Under the pieces are notes generated by a model. The model made no database searches and was not told where the DNA came from. It saw only the letters and a list, made by a program, of their open reading frames with translations. From Gammaproteobacteria bacterium UBA2955 (GTDB lineage: Bacteria > Pseudomonadota > Gammaproteobacteria > Pseudomonadales > Azotimanducaceae), in NCBI GenBank assembly GCA_002348825.1, contig DEBN01000192.1, positions 3,671 to 11,623 of the forward strand: a stretch of DNA of 7,953 nucleotides, read 5' to 3'. The translations under genes were made by a program, and so were the position numbers. Position 1 is the stretch's first letter. Each line of letters opens with the position of its first letter. Positions 1 through 6,535 of the stretch are shown piece by piece.

Positions 1-2
1 TG

Positions 3-35
3 GAACGTGCAGCCGAGATCCTATGCAGCCTCTAG
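3..35 (+). CDS. 3' end of an upstream gene, possibly a methionine/glutamine-type PLP aminotransferase (partial)
   Basis: The first bases read in frame 3 as ERAAEILCSL and then a TAG stop at 33-35, so this would be the last ten codons of a gene that begins outside the window. The tail resembles the C-terminal helix of fold-type I aminotransferases of the YbdL (methionine aminotransferase) kind, which end in a similar Ala-Ala-Glu-x-Leu pattern. The omega-amidase start codon at 23 lies inside this tail, a 13-base overlap typical of translationally coupled genes. Family members are often neighbours of YafV-like amidases, which makes the guess reasonable. Ten residues cannot prove it, and any other protein with an amphipathic C-terminal helix would look the same. 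Confidence 0.35.
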   Translation, partial: ERAAEILCSL

Positions 36-799
36 TTGTCAGTTTGTTGCAAACCCATACCCATTGGCACGATGCCCAGGCCAACCGAGCGTTGTTTGAT
101 CAGTTGTTCGAAGAGATCGACGATGCTTCGCAGGTGGTAGTTTTGCCCGAGATGTTCAGCACCGGATTTACCATGGATTCCGCGCGTGTTGCGGAGCCAA
201 TGGACGGCGCTACAGTGTCGTGGATGCGCGAGCGCGCATTCTCGTTAAACAAAGTGCTTTGCGGAAGCGTGGTCATTAGCGATGCGGGGCAGTATTTCAA
301 TCGATTCGTCTGGGCCACGCCCGCCGGTGAGCTGAGCTTCTACGATAAGCGTCACCTATTTCGTATGGCGAATGAGCATCAATACTATGCCGCCGGTCAG
401 GATCGAGTGGTCCTAGAGTGGAACGGTTGGCGCATCTGCCTCGCGGTCTGTTACGACCTGCGGTTTCCGGTTTGGCTGCGTAATCGTGGCGACTACGATG
501 TACTGCTGGTTGTTGCGAATTGGCCTGCCGCGCGCCAAGTGGCCTGGCAAACCCTGTTGCGCGCTCGAGCGATAGAGAATCAGGTGTATTGTGCTGGCGT
601 CAACATTGTGGGCACTGACGGCAGCGCGTTGCGCTATGGCGGCGGCTCGGTGATATTCGGGCATGATGGTGCCGTGTTATCTGAGTGTGGGGACCAGCCT
701 GCGGTCATTACTCAGGCTCTGAGTTGGCGAAGTCTCAGCGCTGCGCGCGAGCAGTTCCCAGTGAGTCTTGACGCGGATACGTTCACGTTACCGACTTAG
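23..799 (+). CDS. yafV: Omega-amidase, nitrilase superfamily (YafV-like)
   Basis: This cytoplasmic carbon-nitrogen hydrolase is expected to hydrolyse alpha-ketoglutaramate (or alpha-ketosuccinamate) to the 2-oxoacid and ammonia, removing the product of glutamine-dependent transamination. The nitrilase Glu-Lys-Cys triad is visible: Glu43 in LPEMFSTGFTM, Lys109 in YDKRHLFRMA and Cys143 in CYDLRFPVW. The segments NRF, VANWP and RARAIENQ match E. coli YafV closely, and 258 residues is the usual family length. One deviation is GGGS near residue 212, where YafV has a Gly-Asp-Ser motif. The start follows from the family N-terminus (a short strand, then LLQ). No strong Shine-Dalgarno precedes it, which fits coupling to the upstream gene it overlaps. 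A 125-base gap without recognisable genes follows. Confidence in the family is high; the exact substrate is inferred. Confidence 0.93.
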   Translation: MQPLVVSLLQTHTHWHDAQANRALFDQLFEEIDDASQVVVLPEMFSTGFTMDSARVAEPMDGATVSWMRERAFSLNKVLCGSVVISDAGQYFNRFVWATPAGELSFYDKRHLFRMANEHQYYAAGQDRVVLEWNGWRICLAVCYDLRFPVWLRNRGDYDVLLVVANWPAARQVAWQTLLRARAIENQVYCAGVNIVGTDGSALRYGGGSVIFGHDGAVLSECGDQPAVITQALSWRSLSAAREQFPVSLDADTFTLPT

Positions 800-924
800 C
801 TTCGCTGCTGCTGCCATCACGCGGGCAGGTATGGGTGTGAATCCCTTTACTGGGTGGTGCGACTGAGTATTGGTGACTACGTCAGCGACGCGTTACGCCT
901 GCGGTCTGACTGTCCGCACTTAGT

Positions 925-2364
925 GTGGTTGTCCATCCGGTAAGGTATTGTGCGTGCGCACAGGACAAGTCGGGGGTCGTCGAAATTACTGCTCAGCGCA
1001 ATCTTGCCGAACTAGGACAACTGGTTCGCCTTGCCGGTCCGTTGGTCTTTACCCAACTCGCTCAGATGGGTATGGGTGTGGTAGACACGGTTATGGCCGG
1101 TCGCCTGGGTGCTGTGAATCTGGCCGGTGTGGCATTGGGTGGGGTGGTGTTTTGGCCGTTGTTGTTGTTGGTGGCTGGTATTGTCATGGCGCTCACCCCC
1201 ACGGTGTCGCAGTTGCATGGCTCCGGCCGTAGTCATGAGGCCGGCGAGGCGGTACGGCAGGTGTTGTGGATTGCACTGGTTGCCGGGCTAGCATTGATCG
1301 CGCTGGTCCGGAACATCGAGCCCCTTTACCACTCGATTGGTGTCGATCCTCTGGCGGTGCCCATTGCTGTCAGTTATTTATCTGCGATCAGCTGGGGGGT
1401 GTTGCCGGTGCTGGGCTACTTTGCGCTGCGCTATCTCTGTGAGGGTCTATCTTGGACCGCGCCGGCAATGGTGATTTCGGGTGTCGGGTTGCTGTTAAAG
1501 GTGCCTCTTAACTATTGGTTCATCTACGGGGGTTGGGGAATTCCTGCGCTGGGCGGCGAGGGCTGTGGTTGGGCCTCGGCGACGATTATGACATTTCAAC
1601 TCATCGCTATTTGTGTGGTGGTGCGCTCGTCGCGGGTCGCGGTGGCGCGGGTTTTTAGTCGCTTCTCGTGGCCGGATATCGAGGCGATTGGGCGCTATGT
1701 AAAGCTCGGTTTACCCATAGGCATGTCGACCTTTGCTGAATTCGGCATCTTTTCTTTAATGACTTTGTTGATAGGGCGTCTGGGCGCGGAGACTGTTGCT
1801 GCCCACCAAATCGTCAACAACATCAGTGGCTTGGTATTTATGGTGCCTTTGGGTCTGGGTATGGCTGCCTCCATTCGCGTGGGATTCAATGTTGGCGCGG
1901 ACGATTTCGCGGCAGCACGCCGTAGTGGTTGGGTGGCTATTGGGGCAAGTTTTGGTTTCGCATTGGTCGCTGTTACCGCTCTGTTGACGCTGGGGCCGTG
2001 GGTTGTGAGTCTGTATTCTACAGAGCCAGAAGTGGTGGCTTTGGCCACGGGGCTGTTGCTGATCGTAGCGGTGTATCAGATTTTCGATGATGTGCAGGTT
2101 ATCGCCATGGGCGCGTTACGTGGTTACAAGGATACCTCGGTACCTTTTTTTATCGCGGTAGTCTGTTATTGGTTTGTGAGTTTGCCCGTGGCTCTGGTAT
2201 TCGGCTACGGACTTTTCGAGGGCGTTGACCTTGGCGTAACGGGCTATTGGATCGGCTTGGCCTGCGGCTTGGTGTGCGCGGCGGTTGTCTTGGTTACACG
2301 ATTTAACCGGGTGTCGAAGCAACACGTGCAGGCCCAGGGTAGCCAGCTCGGAACGACGTTGTGA
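925..2364 (+). CDS. norM: MATE family multidrug/cation antiporter, NorM/MdtK type
   Basis: This inner-membrane exporter would expel cationic drugs or dyes in exchange for Na+ or H+. It aligns with E. coli NorM/MdtK throughout: GVVDTVMAG at 51-59 holds Asp54, equivalent to the essential TM1 aspartate of NorM proteins. ALTPTVSQLHGSG (89-101), CEGLSWTAPAMV, the GGEGCGWA segment, AAHQIVNNISGL and the late VYQIFDDVQVIAMGALRGYKDT signature follow in order. About twelve hydrophobic segments form two six-helix halves. The start is uncertain. GTG 925 is the only conventional start between the upstream stop (907-909) and the conserved region, has no good Shine-Dalgarno, and gives 479 residues against 457 in E. 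coli. A rare ATT start at 985 would give a family-length protein of 459. It probably heads a run with the two following genes (gaps of 17 and 9 bases). Confidence 0.93.
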   Translation: MVVHPVRYCACAQDKSGVVEITAQRNLAELGQLVRLAGPLVFTQLAQMGMGVVDTVMAGRLGAVNLAGVALGGVVFWPLLLLVAGIVMALTPTVSQLHGSGRSHEAGEAVRQVLWIALVAGLALIALVRNIEPLYHSIGVDPLAVPIAVSYLSAISWGVLPVLGYFALRYLCEGLSWTAPAMVISGVGLLLKVPLNYWFIYGGWGIPALGGEGCGWASATIMTFQLIAICVVVRSSRVAVARVFSRFSWPDIEAIGRYVKLGLPIGMSTFAEFGIFSLMTLLIGRLGAETVAAHQIVNNISGLVFMVPLGLGMAASIRVGFNVGADDFAAARRSGWVAIGASFGFALVAVTALLTLGPWVVSLYSTEPEVVALATGLLLIVAVYQIFDDVQVIAMGALRGYKDTSVPFFIAVVCYWFVSLPVALVFGYGLFEGVDLGVTGYWIGLACGLVCAAVVLVTRFNRVSKQHVQAQGSQLGTTL

Positions 2365-2381
2365 AGGCCCAAGGATAGCGT

Positions 2382-3260
2382 ATGGAATGGTGGGTCGGAT
2401 TAACTTTCGCTGGTGCATTTCTGCAAAATTTGCGCTCTTTGTTGCAACGTCGACTCACGCTTACCCTTTCGGTTAACGGTTCGTCATATGTGCGCTTCGT
2501 TTATGCGTTACCTTTTGCTTGGCTGTTTGTGGTCTGGCTGGGTGAAATTAACTTGCCGATCTCTAACGATGCGTTTTGGTGGTATGTCTGTGCGGGTGGG
2601 ATCACACAAATTATTGCCACATCAGCGCTTGTTGCCGCAGTAAGCAATGGCCAGTTTGCCGTAGGCACCGCAATGAGCAAAACCGAAGCCATGCAGGCCG
2701 CTGCCTTTGGCTTGATATTGCTCGGGGAACAGTTGTCTTGGTTTGCCTTACTCGGCATTGCAATCAGTCTGGCGGGTGTTTTTTTACTCACCGGTGGCGT
2801 TAACCCGCAGCAAATTTTTCGCCGTGGGCCGGCCCTGTGGTTAGGGCTGTTGGCTGGCAGCAGCTTCGCGCTGTGCTCGGTTTGTTTCCGTGGAGCCAGT
2901 TTAGCTCTGGGTACGGATGAGAACGATGCGCTGCACCGTGCAGCTCTGACCCTCGCTGTTAATCTTACGTTTCAGACATTGGTTATGGGAATCTATCTGA
3001 TCGCGCGTGAACCCCAGCAGCTGCAGCGGGTGATCCATAGCTGGCGGGTTGCGACCTGGGTGGGCTTGATCGGTATGACCAGCTCCGTATGTTGGTTTAC
3101 TGCAATGGCGCTCGCCAATGCGGCGTTGGTGCGCGCCATTGGGCAGATTGAACTGCTGTTTACGCTGATCACATCGGTCTGGTTGCTCGGTGAGCGGGTG
3201 CGTCGTCGTGAAGTGTTGGGTATGTTGTTGCTGGTAACCGGTATCGTGTTGCTGATGTAA
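2382..3260 (+). CDS. DMT superfamily transporter with two EamA domains
   Basis: This is a 292-residue, almost wholly hydrophobic inner-membrane protein of the drug/metabolite transporter superfamily, with about ten predicted membrane helices. It contains the internal duplication of EamA proteins. The first half ends in LLGEQLSWFALLGIAISLAGVFLL (GE at 115-116), and the second ends in the matching LLGERVRRREVLGMLLLVTGIVLL (GE at 270-271). This repeated Gly-Glu then helix pattern is the clearest family mark. The start at 2382 has a Shine-Dalgarno (AAGGA, 2371-2375) at proper spacing. It lies 17 bases after the MATE gene and 9 bases before the crotonase gene, so co-transcription is likely. Family members export or import amino acids, purines, sugars or other metabolites; the substrate here cannot be read from sequence. 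The C-terminus ends directly after the last helix. Confidence 0.9.
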   Translation: MEWWVGLTFAGAFLQNLRSLLQRRLTLTLSVNGSSYVRFVYALPFAWLFVVWLGEINLPISNDAFWWYVCAGGITQIIATSALVAAVSNGQFAVGTAMSKTEAMQAAAFGLILLGEQLSWFALLGIAISLAGVFLLTGGVNPQQIFRRGPALWLGLLAGSSFALCSVCFRGASLALGTDENDALHRAALTLAVNLTFQTLVMGIYLIAREPQQLQRVIHSWRVATWVGLIGMTSSVCWFTAMALANAALVRAIGQIELLFTLITSVWLLGERVRRREVLGMLLLVTGIVLLM

Positions 3261-3269
3261 GGGGGAACT

Positions 3270-4007
3270 ATGGCAGAGGTGGAATGGCGCAAACAGTACA
3301 CAGAGGCAGGTGGCTGTTGGGGCGAGGTCACGTTAAATCGGCCGGAACGAAAAAATGCCATCACGGGACCGTTTGGCGAAGCGCTGGCCGAAGCGCTGGA
3401 GGCTTTGCAGCAGGACCCGCAGGTGCAGGCCGTTTTAATCCGCGGCGCAGGCGGCGCGTTTTGCTCTGGCCTTGATCTTAAAGCCTTCAACGCAGAACCC
3501 GAACCGGCTTGGGTTGCGGGGTTTCAGGCTACCTGGCGACGTGCTCACAGCGCGCTGTTCAATTGCAGCAAACCTATCGTCGGGGCAGTTGAGCGTTATG
3601 CAATCAATGGTGGGGCGGCCTTAGCGATTGCCTGTGACTATTTGGTGGTCGGTGAGCAGGCTTTCTTGCAGGTCGGTGAAGTGCAAATTGGCATGGCAGC
3701 GCCTTACAATATGGCATGGCTCAACTTACGTCATAGCGAACGCGTCATTGCCGAAGTGACGTTGATCGGAGATCGGTTGAGCGCTTCTGAGATGATGCGT
3801 TTGGGTTTAGCAAACGCGGTGGTAGCCGATGATCAAGTGGTTTCGAGTGCGCAGGCGCTGTGTCAGCGTTTTGCAGATTTTCCGCCCGGCACACCGCAAA
3901 AAATCAAGCTGGGAATGCGCGCGCGACTCAGCGACTCAGCGGACGCTTGGTTCGACCGTCACACGGCGGTGGCGGGCCCGCGGGTGAAGCCCAGTTCAAT
4001 GCCGTGA
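3270..4007 (+). CDS. Enoyl-CoA hydratase/isomerase (crotonase) family protein lacking one hydratase glutamate
   Basis: This is a soluble CoA-thioester enzyme of the crotonase fold, 245 residues. Family marks in order are LNRPERKNAI (22-31), AFCSGLDLKAF (63-73), which gives the first oxyanion-hole backbone NH at Leu68, and INGGAALAIACDY (112-124), which gives the second at Gly114. QVGEVQIGM (134-142) holds Glu137. By spacing, Glu137 corresponds to rat mitochondrial hydratase Glu164, while the partner Glu144 is Ala117 here. Loss of that residue with retention of the other is seen in enoyl-CoA isomerases and other divergent crotonases, so simple hydratase activity should not be assumed. A strong Shine-Dalgarno (3261-3265, GGGGG after AA) lies four bases before the ATG. 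It is third in the MATE-DMT run, and its 3' end faces idi across 56 bases. Substrate unknown. Confidence 0.88.
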   Translation: MAEVEWRKQYTEAGGCWGEVTLNRPERKNAITGPFGEALAEALEALQQDPQVQAVLIRGAGGAFCSGLDLKAFNAEPEPAWVAGFQATWRRAHSALFNCSKPIVGAVERYAINGGAALAIACDYLVVGEQAFLQVGEVQIGMAAPYNMAWLNLRHSERVIAEVTLIGDRLSASEMMRLGLANAVVADDQVVSSAQALCQRFADFPPGTPQKIKLGMRARLSDSADAWFDRHTAVAGPRVKPSSMP

Positions 4008-4063
4008 GGCGTATCGTCGTAGCGATGATGTTTTGGGTGTTGCGTCGAGCTCTGTGGCCGTCG

Positions 4064-4636
4064 CTACCGTCGTCCGGCAACAAGCTCTGGGAAATCCTGA
4101 TTTAGAGTTTGCCATTCGAGTTTTAACCAGGGTGTGAACAGCGCCGTTGGATTTGCAAGCTCTCGATTCAGGTCGTCGGGTTTAATCCAACGCCAAGCGC
4201 TGATCTCGGTCACATTGACGTCTGGCTTACCATCGAACTGCCCAACATACACTGAGCAGAGCTCATGCTCGCTGCCGAGGTTTGCAAACTCGGCTTGGTA
4301 TTTGAACTTATAAACAAAGCTCAGATCGGTACTGAACCCCAGTTCCTGCTCGCAGCGCCGCTCGACCGCTTGGGCCATGGTTTCGTTTTTGCGCGGGTGC
4401 GAGCAGCACGAATTCGACCAATAGCCGCCCCAAAGTCGTTTGTCGGGGGCGCGCTGCTGCAATAAAAGTTCACCGTGAGCGTTGAAAATAAACAGCGAAA
4501 AGGCGCGATGCAGAATGCCTGAATCGTCGTGGCATGCGGCCTTATCGAGATGACCCAATTCGCGGTCGTTCTCATCCACGAGGATCAGCAATTCTGAATC
4601 ATCCGAGACTATTTCTGAACGTTGCAGTTCTGCCAT
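4064..4636 (-). CDS. idi: Isopentenyl-diphosphate delta-isomerase, type I
   Basis: This Nudix-fold cytoplasmic enzyme interconverts isopentenyl and dimethylallyl diphosphate for isoprenoid synthesis (quinone side chains, undecaprenyl carrier, any carotenoids). All key residues of the E. coli enzyme have counterparts at matching spacing: metal ligands His36, His43, His80, Glu123 and Glu125, catalytic Cys78 in SNSCCSHP, and Trp170 in TPWL for the active-site tryptophan. The degenerate Nudix box follows at AQAVERRCEQELGF (88-101). The length of 190 residues is slightly above E. coli (182), from a 10-residue N-terminal extension that is not strongly conserved. The start at 4636 has no clear Shine-Dalgarno, so the true start could differ by a few codons. 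Bacteria with the MEP pathway make both isomers and can live without Idi, so it tunes flux rather than being essential. It is monocistronic, convergent with the crotonase gene and divergent from the hydrolase gene. Confidence 0.95.
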   Translation of the reverse strand: MAELQRSEIVSDDSELLILVDENDRELGHLDKAACHDDSGILHRAFSLFIFNAHGELLLQQRAPDKRLWGGYWSNSCCSHPRKNETMAQAVERRCEQELGFSTDLSFVYKFKYQAEFANLGSEHELCSVYVGQFDGKPDVNVTEISAWRWIKPDDLNRELANPTALFTPWLKLEWQTLNQDFPELVAGRR

Positions 4637-4735
4637 GTTGCTGAGCTAAACCGAATTGACGGCCAAGTGTAACGCTTTGCCATTATTTCGCCTAAACTCC
4701 GCGGCTTAAAAATTATTCAGTCTAAGGGCGGGCTA
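4637..4735. promoter_or_regulatory. Divergent intergenic region between idi and the hydrolase-LLM1 pair
   Basis: These 99 bases separate two genes that point away from each other, so promoters for both must lie here or inside the gene starts. The part at 4681-4720 is clearly more AT-rich than the flanks, with TTAAAAATTATT at about 4706-4717. A TTGACG at 4656-4661 reads rightward like a -35 box, but its best partner (CATTAT, 4681-4686) is 19 bases away. No pair of boxes is good enough to assign a start site. The plus-strand hydrolase has a Shine-Dalgarno (AAGGGCGGG, 4724-4732). Confidence 0.35.
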
Positions 4736-5644
4736 ATGCGCGAATCTCCGAAGCAGCACACGATAACCGTAGACGGTTGCGACCTGGTCGTCTTCGAGTG
4801 GATGGGCCAATCTCAGGAAACTCAGCAGGTGTTATTGGTTCACGCGACCGGTTTTCACGCACGCTGTTGGGATCAGGTGGTGGCGCTGTTGCCCGAGGAA
4901 TGGCAGATCTTTGCGGTGGATATGCGAGGACATGGACGCTCAGCTAATGTGACGCCCTACACCTGGCAGCGATTTGGCGATGATCTGCTGCACGTTTGTG
5001 ATGCCCTGCAACTATCCAATGCTATTGGCGTGGGTCACTCAATGGGTGGCCACTGCGTGACCCATAGCTGCGGCCACAACGAAAGTTTTTTTCGGCAACT
5101 GCTGCTGATCGACCCTGTAATAATGGACCCGCAGCTTTATCAAAGCAGCGTCCGTCACCAATACGCCGATGTATCGGAGCACCCGATCGCGCGCCGTCGC
5201 CGTCATTTTGCCGACGCTCAGGCGATGTTCGACCGATACGCGGAGCGTTCGCCTTACGCGTTGTGGGATCCGCGTGTGTTTAGAGACTATTGCGATTTTG
5301 GGGTTGTGCCCAGCCAAACCGATGACGTTATGGAATTGGCATGCCCGCCCGAGGTGGAGGCGTCCATCTACATGGGTAACTTCGATTCGAATTTATACGA
5401 TCTCATTCCTAACATTGAAACGCCGGTGGTCGTGCTCAGAGCCAAGCCCCGAGATCCAGAGAGCCAGGATATGGACTTTACTGCGTCACCGACCTGGCCT
5501 GAGCTTGCTGACCAGTTTGCTAATGCGCAGGACGTATATTTGCCTGAGTTAACTCACTTTATACCCATGCAGGATCCACAATTAGTTGCCGAGTTCATTA
5601 TCGCTGCCGCTGATGTACAACCTCTGCAGCACAGTGCAGAGTAG
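4736..5644 (+). CDS. Alpha/beta-fold hydrolase
   Basis: This 302-residue cytoplasmic hydrolase has no signal peptide. The fold is evident from LLVHATGFHARCWDQVV (33-49, oxyanion-hole region), VDMRGHGRS (61-69) and the nucleophile elbow VGHSMGG (99-105) with Ser102. The catalytic histidine is His274 in LPELTHFIPMQDP. The acid is probably Asp240, Asp245 or Asp247 after the strand TPVVVLRA (229-236); I cannot choose among them. A variable cap domain spans about 130-215. Such proteins hydrolyse esters, epoxides, haloalkanes, lactones or C-C bonds, and the motifs do not separate these. A canonical Shine-Dalgarno lies just upstream. The LLM1 gene starts 33 bases after the stop with no terminator between, so the two are likely co-transcribed. 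A monooxygenase followed by ester or lactone hydrolysis is a common pairing, but that link is inference. Confidence 0.9.
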   Translation: MRESPKQHTITVDGCDLVVFEWMGQSQETQQVLLVHATGFHARCWDQVVALLPEEWQIFAVDMRGHGRSANVTPYTWQRFGDDLLHVCDALQLSNAIGVGHSMGGHCVTHSCGHNESFFRQLLLIDPVIMDPQLYQSSVRHQYADVSEHPIARRRRHFADAQAMFDRYAERSPYALWDPRVFRDYCDFGVVPSQTDDVMELACPPEVEASIYMGNFDSNLYDLIPNIETPVVVLRAKPRDPESQDMDFTASPTWPELADQFANAQDVYLPELTHFIPMQDPQLVAEFIIAAADVQPLQHSAE

Positions 5645-5667
5645 GAATAGGCGCTAATAAAATCTAT

Positions 5668-5673
5668 GGAGAG
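5668..5673 (+). promoter_or_regulatory. Ribosome binding site deciding the LLM1 start at 5678
   Basis: GGAGAG lies four bases before ATG 5678. The in-frame ATG four codons earlier (5666) overlaps this site and has only a distant AGGA at 5643-5646, so 5678 is the better start. The resulting MKMSVAMAF begins directly with the first beta strand, as usual in this family. Confidence 0.6.
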
Positions 5674-5677
5674 TGCA

Positions 5678-6535
5678 ATGAAAATGAGTGTAGCCATGGC
5701 CTTCAGTCAGCACACTGCGACGGGCTTCATCAAAGAGGCAGTGCAACTGGTAGAAGCCAAAGGGGTGCATGGCATCTGGGTGCCAGAGCACGTTCTGTTT
5801 TTCCCCGAATACGCGTCGACCTATCCTTATTCCGACAATGGGCGCATTCCTGGCGATCCGGAAGGTATTCTTGATCCCTTTACCGCGCTTACCTTTATTG
5901 CGGCTCACACCGAGCGCGTGCGTCTGGGAACAGGTATCTGTTTAGTGCCTCAGCGGCAGCCCGTGTATACCGCGAAAATGGTCGCAGATGTGGACTATTT
6001 GTCGAACGGACGGGTGGACTTCGGTGTTGGCATTGGCTGGTTGAAAGAGGAGTTCGAAAATCTCGACATGGACTTTTCGACCCGCGCCGCGCGCACAGAG
6101 GAATATATTCTGGCCATGCGCGCGCTTTGGTCAGACGGCGTCAGCGAGTTCTCCGGGCAAACCGTTAATCTGCAACCCTGCCACTTTAATCCGAAACCCA
6201 TACAGAAACCCGCGCCGCCAATTTACTTTGGTGGAGAATCCGATGCCGCCATGCGCCGTGTCGCGAGGCTCGGCGACGGTTGGTATGGTTACGATTTAAG
6301 CCCGGAACAACTGCAGGAAAAGCTAGTCAGCTTGGATGCTGCTTTAGCCGGCACGGGCCGTAGTCGCAGTGACATTGATCTGGTGGTGGGACCGAATCGT
6401 CATCCTGTTACAGTGGACACCGTAGCGGCCTACGCGGCCGCAGGTGTCGATCAACTTGTGGTGCCGGTCTTTGCGGGCAGTTTGGATAAACTGGCTGCCC
6501 GGGTAGATGCGTTGATGGCGCTAGCTAGCGACTAA
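5678..6535 (+). CDS. LLM-class oxidoreductase, F420-dependent-type subgroup (LLM1)
   Basis: This bacterial-luciferase-like TIM-barrel flavoenzyme has 285 residues from the chosen start. Family marks are IWVPEHV (33-39), LDPFTALTFIAAHTERVRLGTG (65-86), PQRQPVYTAKMVADVDYLSNGR (91-112) and GVGIGWLKEEFE (116-127). IYFGGES (182-188) and RVARLGDGWYG (194-204) follow. The pattern fits the mycobacterial Rv2161c-like F420 subgroup (TIGR03619) better than FMN-dependent alkane or sulfonate monooxygenases. The family uses F420 or FMN for hydride transfer or monooxygenation, and motifs alone do not show which cofactor is used. No F420 biosynthesis gene is present in the window. It follows the alpha/beta hydrolase as the probable second gene of a two-gene operon. 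It shares its last bases with LLM2 on the other strand. The LxxGDGW segment and PQRQ are common to both LLM proteins, so they are paralogues, though clearly diverged. Confidence 0.88.
   Translation: MKMSVAMAFSQHTATGFIKEAVQLVEAKGVHGIWVPEHVLFFPEYASTYPYSDNGRIPGDPEGILDPFTALTFIAAHTERVRLGTGICLVPQRQPVYTAKMVADVDYLSNGRVDFGVGIGWLKEEFENLDMDFSTRAARTEEYILAMRALWSDGVSEFSGQTVNLQPCHFNPKPIQKPAPPIYFGGESDAAMRRVARLGDGWYGYDLSPEQLQEKLVSLDAALAGTGRSRSDIDLVVGPNRHPVTVDTVAAYAAAGVDQLVVPVFAGSLDKLAARVDALMALASD

Noticed and set aside
900..918. Small hairpin TGCGG...CCGCA before the MATE start, considered as a terminator or riboswitch element
   Set aside because: The stem is five base pairs with a nine-base loop and no T-run, and the 125-base gap shows no known riboswitch core.
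828..1080. A 12-base direct repeat, GGTATGGGTGTG, at 828-839 and 1069-1080
   Set aside because: The second copy encodes the conserved MGMGV stretch of the MATE protein and the first lies in a short gap. There are no further copies and no spacing pattern, so chance similarity in a GT-rich area is the simplest reading.
1695..2048. Minus-strand open frame of 117 codons within the MATE gene
   Set aside because: Its product is low-complexity (Thr, Ala, Pro, Lys rich) and is the mirror of conserved MATE codons, with no family resemblance.
4008..4063. Possible bidirectional terminator between the crotonase gene and idi
   Set aside because: The best inverted repeat (ATCG...CGAT around 4013-4026) has only about four pairs, and the following T-run is just TTTT. 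It is too weak to call.
3860..4105. Alternative open frame over the crotonase 3' end, reading GEAQFNAVRR, considered as a frameshifted C-terminus
   Set aside because: The main frame keeps a sensible tail (WFDRHTAVAG) to its stop at 4007, and the alternative frame runs into the idi coding region on the other strand. There is no sign that it is translated.
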